Position numbers and translations under genes: made by a program. From positions 2,237,001-2,301,000 of the forward strand of contig NC_091662.1 of NCBI RefSeq assembly GCF_042453785.1: a DNA stretch of 64,000 nucleotides, in the 5' to 3' direction. The stretch comes from Malus domestica. Lineage: Eukaryota > Streptophyta > Magnoliopsida > Rosales > Rosaceae. Shown here piece by piece: positions 43,152-52,296 of the stretch. The notes under the pieces are model-generated. The model was not told the DNA's origin, did not search any database, and saw nothing but the letters and a program-made list of their open reading frames with translations. How positions within the stretch are numbered: the stretch's first letter is position 1; each line of letters begins with the position of its first letter.

Positions 43152-43563
43152 GGCATATCTGTCGATTTGCTCCCCAAACTTGTATAGAGCTAGCTATCAA
43201 TTTTCTCCTTGAACTTTAATTTTAGCTGATTACCCTCTGAACTTTTATAATTAGCCAATTCTCCCCAAAAGCTAGATTTTAAAAAACTTCATCTAATTTT
43301 TGTCCATTTTGATCACGCAGACAACGAATAACAACTGTATGGGGCAAAAAGAATGAAAACTTGGATGAAAATTTTTAAAATCTAAACGCTAGGGGGGGGG
43401 AATGGGCTATTTATAAAATTTTAGAGGGGTAACGAGCTAAAGTTAAAGTTCAGTGGGAAATTAACCAATTGTAGAAGTTCATGGGGTAATCGGCTAAAAT
43501 TAAAGTTCAGGGAGAAAATTGGCAACTCTATACAAGTTCGGGAGGCAAACCAACAAATACCTC
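43152..43563. repeat. Long-TIR foldback element with 10-bp target duplication (Mutator-like)
   Basis: 412 bp. The arms pair over more than 100 bp (left ...CAATTTTCTCCTTGAACTTTAATTTTAGCTGATTACCC; right is its imperfect reverse complement). Flanked by TTTAATTAAT at 43142-43151 and 43564-43573. No ORF. Confidence 0.8.
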
Positions 43564-43573
43564 TTTAATTAAT

Positions 43574-44862
43574 TTTTGAAGTTTTTTTTTTATACTTAAT
43601 TATGTATTAGATTTTTTTAGTAGAATAAGGTTTATGATTACTTTCTTACTTGTTATTAGGGTTTAAGTCTCTCCATTTTGTTTCTAGATTGGATGCTTAT
43701 AAATACACCTCTTGTCATTTCGTATAGTTTAAGTTCCTTCTTGATTTCATGTGTCCATTTTCGTTTGTTTTATTTTTCTTAGGTTGGTCGGTATGGTGTT
43801 TGAAGCAAATCTTGTGAAAGAAGAGAAATTGGGCAAAACTTTGAATCTTATACCATAGACTAAAGGAAATAAAAATACCACAAATTTTTCAAGACGAAAA
43901 TGACAAGAAATTTAATATGCCTATGGACTTTCAGTACGTACTTGTAAAGATTTGACCATGAAACAAACATGATAGCAAAATGACAACAATTCTATAATTA
44001 CTTTCCTACTTCTTATTATTAGGGTTTTAGATTGCTATCATATTTGTTTCATTCAAACATACGTTAAACCCTAAACTCTAAGTTACATACGTAGTTTGTT
44101 GCTAAGCCCCTTTAAGCCTATGAGATGTAGATAAGGATGGTAACCCCACCTTTATTTCTGAATCCCACCTATCCCTCAGCAATTTAGCATAGCGAAAGAG
44201 CAGATGGGAGAATTATGAGCAAGAATTACTTTTGTTGTTCCCTTCTCCCCACTTCGCATTATTCCCACTGATAATCCATCGTCCATGGATATGGGGCTCC
44301 ACTAGGCACAATATTTTATTCTTCTTGTTTTTCTTTTATGCATATGGATTTTTAGAACAGATGGTGTAACAAAATTATTGATCTGATTATATTTTTTTCG
44401 TATATGTAAGTGTGTGTGCATACATAAACTCATCATCATCAATGTCTATCTCTCAATTCTAAATGTAGTTTCAAATTGCTAGGATGTCATTGTCAAAGTC
44501 AATCTGACGCCCCAAAGAATGGGGCAATCCCATCGAGTCCACTTGCCAATGAGACTCCTAGATTATTAAAGATGCATGTGAGCAATGAAATGTACAACTT
44601 TTTTTCGGCCAGAAAAATTCAAGTTCAATAATTCAATAGAAAGAGGACGAGACTTTGATGAATGTAAGTTCAATAATTCTGTAGTTCTAATTTTAGGAAA
44701 AAATTGGGATGTGGTGATCAACAGATCCTATGAGGAGGATTTTGGGGGGACTATTATTTCTAGTTCTTCGATTGAATGGCTTGATTTTCTGGGTGTAATA
44801 TTAAGAGAATTGCAGGGGTAAATGTTCCTAACAGAAGAAAGCCTAAGGTTTTATTTTAAAAA
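43574..44862. other. Intergenic, no gene seen
   Basis: AT-rich. A stretch near 44215-44290 is a diverged repeat of 43060-43120 (CATTATTCCCAC...ATCGT.CATG.ATATG). The ORF at 44585-44821 has no recognisable domain. Confidence 0.4.
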
Positions 44863-44873
44863 TCAATTGATCA

Positions 44874-45043
44874 GCCACTTAGTATTACGGTCTAGTGGTA
44901 TTCCTTTTCACTTGTAAGTGAGAGGTCTTAGGTTCGATTCTCGCCAAATGCGAGTTTGAACCACATTATTGCTGATCTATTATGAGGCTAAGCCCACCCC
45001 TTCCCCTTAGTATAAATAATATCGTTTGTTCAAAAAAAAAAAT
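44874..45043 (+). mobile_element. tRNA-derived SINE with 11-bp target duplication
   Basis: About 170 bp. The tRNA-like head has an A-box-like TCTAGTGGTA (44891-44900) and a B box GGTTCGATTCTC (44931-44942), followed by a body and an A-rich tail (about 45032-45042). Flanked by TCAATTGATCA at 44863-44873 and 45044-45054. The structure is complete: pol III promoter, A tail and duplication. Confidence 0.85.
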
Positions 45044-45179
45044 TCAATTGATCATAAAGGGAAGTACCTTAACACCTTATGATTCATTGCAATGTTTTCT
45101 TTTTTTCGATGTAAGACAATTCTTTACGTCTTCTCATGCCTTTTTATATGTGGAGAAATTTCAAGCCAAACACATATGC

Positions 45180-45305
45180 ATCACATAGTGGATGACATCG
45201 AGCACTTATGGTCGTTGGTTTCACACATGGGATAAACCTGATTTGATATGCTGAGAGAAGTTAAGGTTCCACCATAAAACCAATTAACAATAAATAAAGT
45301 GACCT
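45180..45305 (+). repeat. Dispersed repeat, copy 3
   Basis: Contains GGATGACATCGAGCAC.TATGGTCG and GAGAAGTTAAGGTTCCACCATAAAACCAATTA, matching the repeat seen at 5520-5660. Confidence 0.55.
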
Positions 45306-45893
45306 AGCTCTGTAAAAACTCTTACACTGTTCTTAACGCTATTTTTGGGTAAGGGATTTTCAAGTCCCAATGGGTTGATACCAAATTATTAAGGAATATA
45401 TGGACTACAAAATGTTAGACATAGGGAATTAGAATTGCCCTCCATGACCATTGCAAAGACATGTGATCCATTGATTCCATTCTGAAGGCATAAATTGAGA
45501 GAGATTCAAATAATAATTGCCAGAATGTCTAATTATCGCTATTGTTTGTTTTCATTTTTTAAGTCAACAAAGATCAATTGGATGAAGTTCCATAAATTCT
45601 TCTGGTATGATTTTATGTTTGGGGTAATGAGGGAGCCAACAACAAAAACCAGTAAAACTAATTAAGCATGGCCTATAATTATATGCCCAACAAAATCAAT
45701 TTGACATCAGGGATGTAAGGAATTGTAGCTCAAACGGGTTGTGTTCAGAATTGCATTTAGGAATGTTTAGGTGAGGGATTTCTAAGTTTCAAGGGATTGA
45801 GGTCAAGTTAGCAAGGAATGAATCACATAAAGTTGATAGATGCTAGTGAATCTGAAGCCATAAATCGATATTCAAAACCTCATATACTGTGTA
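45306..45893. other. Intergenic, nothing recognised
   Basis: AT-rich spacer up to the target duplication of the minus-strand Copia relic. Confidence 0.4.
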
Positions 45894-45898
45894 ATATT

Positions 45899-46197
45899 TA
45901 TTAATAGTACCAATCTTAACCAATACTGAACTTAAAAATTGAACACAAAGAAAGAAACGAAAGCAAAGAGAGAGAAGGAGAATGCAGAAGAAAAACTATT
46001 AAGCTTTAATTGATGAGTAAGATAGCATACATCCACTGATTTATATGCAGTAGCCGTTACACCTTGATTTTCACAAACTAACAGACTTCTTTAACAACCT
46101 AACAAAGCTCCAACCAATCTAACTGCTCTATGAAAAGACATGGACACTAGCCAATACAATTGTGGCACTTGTACATTTTTCATTTCTTCACTTATCA
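45899..46197 (-). repeat. 3' LTR of the minus-strand Copia relic
   Basis: 299 bp, starts TGATAAGTGAAG on the minus strand and ends ...TTAATA. Confidence 0.85.
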
Positions 46198-46302
46198 TCC
46201 ACCCTTAATCTCAGCTGGGGTATTCAAACCTGAGATTGCAACAGTGTTTAACAAATGTTAGTCCATGCAGTTTTTTGGTGAGAATGTCTGCTATTTGTTC
46301 TT

Positions 46303-47640
46303 CTATTGGAATGTATTATACCACCAAGTCTTTTCTTTGCACTCTCTCTGGTGAAAATCTATGTCTAAATGTTTGATTCTAGTGTAAAACACTGGATTGG
46401 AACACAAGGCCAAAGCAAAAAGGTTATCACAATGTAACATTGGTGGTTCATCAATAAATTGATGTAGATCTTTTAACAGAAGCCTTATCCACACCATGTT
46501 TAAAGCACAGTGTGCAAAAGCCTTGTACTCTGCCTTTGTAGAACTTCTGGACACTGATGCTTGCTTTTTTTATTGTCATGATATTGGATTGTGTCCCACA
46601 TAAACCACAAATCTCGTGACTGACCTCCTTATGTTGGGATCAGCTGCCCAATCAGAATCTGAGAAAGCGGTAATTGATGAATCTGGTGAAGCTGCATATG
46701 TTAAACCACACTGTATGATACCTTGTACATATCTCAATATTCTTTTTACAAGAGCAAAATTATATTTGTTGGATCGGTCATATACTGACATGCTACATTT
46801 ACAGCATATGATAGATCAGGTATAGTAAAGTTTAGATACTGAAGTGCACCAACTAACTTCTGCACTCAGTAAGATCAGGTAATAATGTAACCTCAGATGC
46901 TAATAGTTAAGTATATGGCTTACATGGAGTTATAGTTGGTTTCCAAGTATCCATCCCATCTTTGTGTATCAAGTCATTTGCATACTTGGACTGATTAATG
47001 AAGATATCACCATTGTCTTTATACTGTATCTGCAATCCCAGAAAATATGACAACTTGCCCATATCTTTTAACTCAAACACTCCACTAAGTTCTTGAAGAA
47101 CGGCTTGAACTTTGACAAAATTAGACCATGTCAATATAATATCATCTACATATAACATTAGAGCAATATAGCATCATATCCATCATGCTTGACAAATAAA
47201 CAGGTATCAGAATGTGACATTTGGAATCCCATTCCAGACCCTGTGAACTTTGCATTCCGGGCTCTTTGTGCCTGTTTCAAACCATACAGTGACTTCACCA
47301 GTTTACAAACATGATATGGATGTGTAGAGTCCACAAAACCCTGAGGTTGCTTTATGTATACCTCTTCTTTCATTTCTTCATACAAGAATGCATTTTTTAT
47401 ATCAAGTTCTCTCAATTCCCACTTGTGATGAGCTGCAAGTGAAATGATTAACTTGATTGTTGTATGCATCACAACTGGACTAAATGTCTCAAAATAGTTT
47501 AGGCCAAGTCTTGAGTGTACCCTTGAGCCACTAAACGAGCCTTATATCTTGAAATTGATCCATCAGGGTTTCTGCTTTGACTTATATCAGGGTTCTTCTT
47601 CAACTTATATCTTAAAATTGGAACTGATACCATGAAGAAG
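46303..47640 (-). pseudogene. Copia RT/RNase H pseudogene
   Basis: Frames in order on the minus strand: RT start (TIKLIISLAAHHKWELRELDIKNAFL, QPQGFVDSTHPYHVCKLVKSLYGLKQA; about 47158-47500), catalytic YVDD (MLYVDDIIL, near 47150) with ELKDMGKLSYFLGLQI, then RNase H pieces ([44 protein letters not shown], and SRSSTKAEYKAFAH..NMVWIRLLLKDL, about 46360-46790). Stops and frameshifts separate them. Confidence 0.88.
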
Positions 47641-47850
47641 TTGGGGTTCCATCATAAAACCAATTGGTAATATAGGGAGTAGCCCAACTACTTATAAGCA
47701 CATGCAAGGCCCATTCTCTCATCGATGTGGGATCCATTCTCAACAAGCCCCTTCACGTGTAGCGAATTTTCAAGCTTAACACGTGGACAACACAACTCAG
47801 GTGACGTGGAGCACATGTGGCCATTGGGCTTCACACGTGAGACGTCCTAC
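47620..47850 (+). repeat. Dispersed repeat, copy 4, inside the Copia relic
   Basis: The best preserved copy: GATACCATGAAGAAGTTGGG, CATAAAACCAATTGGTAATA, CGATGTGGGATCCATTCTCAACA, CACATGTGGCCATTGGGCTTCACACG. It lies between the RT fragment and the PBS, replacing the deleted interior, so it is probably a separate insertion. Confidence 0.6.
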
Positions 47851-47860
47851 TCTAATACCA

Positions 47861-48166
47861 TATTAACAGTACCAATCTTAACCAATATTGAGCTTAAGAA
47901 TTGAACACGGAAAAAGAAACAAAAGCAAAGAGCGTGAAGGAGAATGAGAAGAAAGACTATTAAGCTTCAATTGATGAGTAGGAGAGATTACATTCACTAC
48001 TTTATATGCAGTAGCCATACACCTCGATTCTAACAAACTAACAGACTTCTTTAACAACCTAATAAATTCCTAACAAAGCTCTAACCAATCTAGCTGCTCT
48101 ATGATGACATGGACACTAGCCAATACAATTGTGACACTTGTACGTTTTCCATTTCTTCACTTATCA
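47861..48166 (-). repeat. 5' LTR of the minus-strand Copia relic
   Basis: 306 bp, begins TGATAAGTGAAGAAATGG on the minus strand. Confidence 0.85.
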
Positions 48167-48533
48167 ATATTTAGAAAATTGAAACCATATATATGAACAA
48201 TTTTGTAAATCACCTTAAACCACAAAGGTGTAAAATATAATTGGGTAAATTACACTTTACCCCCTCAGGTTTTGGTGTAATTGCAACCTCATACATCATC
48301 TTTAAAACATTTCAATTTCATACATTTTTTATTATTTCATTTCAACTTCATACAACCGTCTCTTTTTCTTTTAGTCATTCTGTCAACTGCCTACGTGGTT
48401 GTAGCAGTTCTGACATGTGGATAAAAAAGTTAATTCTTTATTCTAATTAGAAATTCATCTAAAAAAATTGGAAAGATAATTGAATAATTAAAAATAATAA
48501 AACTTCCAAAAACACCCAGAACTTCCTTTCTCT

Positions 48534-48800
48534 TCATGGTCTTCCATCGCCACTTGGTTTGTCATCGTCTTCATCTCCCAACTGAACGATGAGAACATTG
48601 ACGAGGATGAAAAAGAGGTCATGCCAACTTAAGGACCAAGAGTCCCAGCAGACGCTCGACCTCGAATGTGATGAATCCGCAATCTTGCCTCTGACAGAAT
48701 GTAGAGTCGTCCAAAAGTCATCGAAGGTGAGCTCAAACTCGTGATTTTCATCGGCACTGAACCTAAAGTCAAAATCCCCAAAACTCATATTTCTCTGCAC
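48534..48800 (-). other. ORF in the outer element, possible captured gene fragment
   Basis: 88 codons, MQRNMSFGDFDFRFSADENHEFELTFDDFWTTL... ending DEDDDKPSGDGRP. Sequence is richer in GC and more protein-like than the surroundings, as for captured exons, but I do not recognise a parent gene. It may be chance. Confidence 0.3.
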
Positions 48801-48981
48801 CTTCGATTTTGTTGCTGGGTGCGTCTCGTGGTTTCGATCGAGGCCAATTCGAGGTTAGAGTGAAAGAATGAGGAAGAGAAAGAGATGAAGGAGGCCGCCG
48901 GGATTAGGTGGGAGGGCGACAATGATGTGTAGGGGAGGGGCGATATGTTCCATCTTTTTTCTTCTAAGTAATCTATCTCAT

Positions 48982-48982
<1 letters not shown>

Positions 48983-49052
<70 letters not shown>
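48983..49052. repeat. (AT)n microsatellite
   Basis: About 70 bp of AT dinucleotide inside the outer element. The long (IY)n ORF over it is an artefact. Confidence 0.95.
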
Positions 49053-49056
<4 letters not shown>

Positions 49057-49255
49057 TTCGGTTGATTTTGTGTTGAAAACAAATATGGGTTTTTTTGGGG
49101 GTGGGTTGTTTGATATCCTAGCTGCTGGTTGTTTTAAGGTGGGGTTGGGTTGCAGGTGAGGGGAATGAGAAGGTTGAAGGTGAATAGAAGTAGTGCCGGG
49201 GCCCATTATAAATGTTTAAAAATATTAACATAAATTTTTTCTTAATTATTTTCTT

Positions 49256-51349
49256 GGGTAAATTACCCAAAACTACCTCAACTATTAGGCCAATCACAAT
49301 TTCATACCCCATCTTTAAAAAATGTCAATGTCATACCTCATCTATGAATTTATTTCAATTTCATACCTTATGTCAATTGTCTGTCCATTTCTTCGTTAAA
49401 TGCTGATGTGGCTTGAGGCGGGACCTACTTTCTATTAAATTTTTGATTTAATATTTAAAAAAAATAATTAAATATTAACTAAATATTTTAAAAAAAACAA
49501 AAAAAACTAAACCCACACCCAGATCCCCTTCCCCCTCATGAAACTTCTCATCACCCTTCTACCTTCTCTCCACCGCGTCCCACCCAACCCTCTCTCCTCC
49601 GATCCTACACCCAAATCTTCAAGTCAGTCTTCACCCATGGATTTCTTCAAGTCGGTCTTCTTCGACGACCCCTTCCCTCCGACGATCTGCACCCAGACGC
49701 CCAAAACGACGACATCGACCTGAACCCGGACTGGGAACTAGACCGTAGTCCGCGTCCGAATTACGGCATCGGGGCATGAAGCTTCAAAGGTCTGATTTGC
49801 GACGAAGTCCGAGTCTGTCATCCCGAACTACCACTACGATCTCGAGGAGTTCGGGTTCGAGTTGAACAATGAGACAACAGTGATCCAGGAGAAGGCTTCA
49901 CGCACCGTCAAGGATCTTCTTGGTTCGCTCGAGGTCGGTTTGTTGGTGGCTCAGGATAAGAGATTAAGTAGCAGTGGGGTGGTGAAGATGGAGGAAGAAA
50001 GGCGGTGGTGGGGTGGTGAAGGAAGGTTTGGGGGGGGACGGGTCGATGGGGAAGATATGGGTGTGGGTTTTGTTTTTTGTTTTTTTTTTTTTAATTTAAA
50101 TTTTTTTAATATTTAGTTAATATTTAATTTATTTTTTTAAAGGATAAATTAGGATGAAATCCCCAACCACCAATATCCTTTGATTGAAATCCAATTGATT
50201 TTAAATTTTTGATCAAAGTCCTTCAACATTATACACATCAGCATATTTACATTTAAAACTTTATGCCACCCTTAAATGTAATTAATTCATTTCTTTTCAA
50301 AATTTCATAAGATTATGAGAACTAATCAATTCCTACATATTAGGCAAAACAAAATATGTTTTGGTACATAGCTTTTTATTTCGTTTATATCTTAGTTTGA
50401 ATTCAAGTTATTTCTTTAACGGGTACATGTGAATTTAAATGTACCCATTGATGCATTTGGGATATTTGCACCCATAAACATGTTATGGTTTTTCTAGACT
50501 TGTTACATATACAATTTGTATAACGTGTATATTTGAATTCCACATTACAATTGGTATATTCTTTCTCACAATTCCTTTGTTGGAGTACAATTACAGTGGG
50601 TACATATAAATATGAGATAATAGGGTACAAAGATGAACACAAAAGGCAGGTTTAATTTGCACTTTGTGGGTAGAAAGACAAAAGAAAGTTTTGGTTCATG
50701 GGTACAAAGATTGAAACATAAACAATTGTACGGCAAATATACTACAATTAACGGTGTTATGATTTTGAACTCTAATCAACTTTTGGATTGCTTGGGTGAT
50801 TTTACAGAAGAAAATTGTGTGTGGGTTCTAGTTGGCTAGGTTGTAAGCAGTGCAGATTATTTCAAATTTGAAAATCAAATTAAACTGATATTTGGTGTGC
50901 CTAATATCACTGATATGTGAAATAAATTTGGGATAATTTGGAGGTTAATTAGATTGGATAATTTGGAGGTCTCAGTGGAAAGGTTAGTAATTTAAGGTGC
51001 ATATATGTTCATCGTTAAGGTGAGCTAGCATAATGTAATTTATCACAATGTAATAAATGGAGGACTTGAATCAAAGTTTTTAAACTAATAAGATGTGAGT
51101 CTATAATATATGATCAAGAGGGACTGGAAACTAAGTGTCCCTTTTTAAAATATTTAATCAGTTTTTTAATAGAAAGTGGGTCCCGTCTCAAGCCACGTTA
51201 GCATTTAACAGAGGAATTGACAGACAACTGACGGAATGTACGAAATTGTAATAAATTCGTAGATGAGGTATGACATTGACATTTTTTTAAAGATGAGGCA
51301 TGAAACTATGACTGGCCCAATAGTAAAGATAGTTTTGTGTAATTTACCC
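49256..51349. mobile_element. Inner Pack-MULE-type element with perfect 9-bp target duplication
   Basis: 2,094 bp, flanked by TATTTTCTT at 49247-49255 and 51350-51358. Terminal inverted repeats are about 200 bp long (GGGTAAATTAC.C.AAACTA..., through GTCAATGTCATACCTCATCTA, to GGGAC(C/T)..CTTTCTATTAA). Long TIRs with a 9-bp duplication are the Mutator (MULE) signature. The interior carries a fragment of a BSD-domain gene (49637-49962) and AT-rich sequence; no transposase is present. Confidence 0.85.
49637..49962 (+). pseudogene. Captured BSD-domain gene fragment (N-terminal part)
   Basis: Reading from ATG 49637 gives MDFFKSVFFDDPFPP, then after frame changes ATKSESVI..Y..DLEEFGFELNNETTVIQEKASRTVKDLLGSLEVG. 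Plant BSD-domain (synapse-associated-like) proteins start this way (MDFFKSVFSDDP... TKSESVIETYRRDLEEF), from recall of the family. At least two frameshifts or stops break it, and it contains no BSD domain proper. The fragment lies on the plus strand inside MULE ends, so it is a transduplicated piece. Confidence 0.7.
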
Positions 51350-51358
51350 TATTTTCTT

Positions 51359-51505
51359 TCCTATGTGGCATGTTAGTGAAATCCACGTCAGCAAAAATGT
51401 AGGTCTTACAAATGCCACATCATTATTTAACAATCAAACTAACGGTTTGACTAACGAATATATGAAATTGCACCAAAACATGAGGGGGCACAGTGTAATT
51501 TACCC
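51359..51505. repeat. Right end of the outer MULE
   Basis: Holds CTATGTGGCATGTTAGTG...CCAAAACATGAGGGGGCA...GTGTAATTTACCC, pairing with 48243-48420. It ends at the ACTATAATT duplication. Confidence 0.7.
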
Positions 51506-51514
51506 ACTATAATT

Positions 51515-52296
51515 AGTCCAAAAAATAATGATTAGCTAATATTAGTGCAGGAGTCACTCTAAAACAAACGAAGCTGAATTACGATGATTGTAGTTGGAAT
51601 TCACTTAGAACTTTAAACTTAGCAAGAGGAAAATGAGGGAGAGCAATTTATATAGAACGTGTTCATTATCGTATGTAGTTTTGTTTTAATGACTGTAATA
51701 AAGACGTTATGGTAAACGTTGAATTCATTTCATATAAGTTTTTTTAATAAGGAAGAAGGAGTGGTCACACTCACACTCTATATTGGATCAGAAATAGTTA
51801 ACATGCATCATAAACAGATTAGGCAATATGCATCCAAAAGTACTCCCTCTCATATAACTCTGTCAAGTCTCAACTCAAATAGATAGTTAGCTAGATATCC
51901 TACGGTAGTACCTGAATAGCATATGTTGTCCAATAAATCAAAACCCGGTTTTCCATAAAACCCACTTTTGCTTTCCAATCCCGGTCCCAGCATTCCTTGC
52001 CTGCCCTCGCCACTTCATAACCCACTTTTTTTTAATCATTATACTTCCTTACCCCTCACCCCTTACCACTTACCTTACCCTCCTACCCCTCTTTCTCTCT
52101 CTCTCTAAATTTCTAGCTCTATATATGTTAGCCATTGAGGTATCGAGTGAAAGTATATAACCTATCTACAAAGCAAGGAGTGGTTGAGAAAGAAGAAAGT
52201 GCAATTTGTAAAAGCTGCTGAGCTTGGTTTGTTCAAGGAAAGGAGGAGTTTCTTAATTCGGTGATAACTGCATCCAGGTGATCATAACTAAGCGAC
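51515..52296 (+). promoter_or_regulatory. YABBY gene 5' region
   Basis: Contains a pyrimidine-rich tract (about 52050-52108), a TATA-like TATATATG (52120-52127) and a likely 5' UTR up to the ATG at 52297. The outer MULE ends only about 790 bp upstream of the start codon. Confidence 0.45.

Larger units (their letters stand above)
45899..48166 (-). mobile_element. Copia LTR retrotransposon relic, minus strand, gag and integrase lost
   Basis: LTRs 47861-48166 (5') and 45899-46197 (3') are similar, with a number of changes, and are flanked by ATATT (45894-45898, 48167-48171). A tRNA-Met-type PBS (TGGTATTAGAGT, minus strand) is at 47849-47860 and a purine-rich TTAAGGGTGGA tract abuts the 3' LTR. 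Only RT and RNase H sequence is left inside, so a large deletion removed gag, protease and integrase. The element is non-autonomous and older than the one at 873-4714. Confidence 0.88.
48243..51505. mobile_element. Outer Mutator-like element (non-autonomous), split by a nested relative
   Basis: Ends GGGTAAATTACACTTTACCC / its inverted match (GGGTAAATTACACTGTGCCC) are flanked by the 9-bp duplication AATATAATT / ACTATAATT (48234-48242, 51506-51514; one mismatch). The interior 49247-51358 is another element of the same family. The left part holds a GC-richer stretch (about 48534-48840) with a minus-strand ORF of 88 codons (MQRNMSFGDFDFRFSADENH...). No transposase. Confidence 0.75.

Noticed and set aside
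44585-44821. Plus-strand ORF of 78 codons
   Set aside because: No recognisable domain, homologous neighbour or splice support.
48973-49206. Minus-strand ORF with an (IY)n tail
   Set aside because: Produced by the (AT)n microsatellite at 48983-49052.
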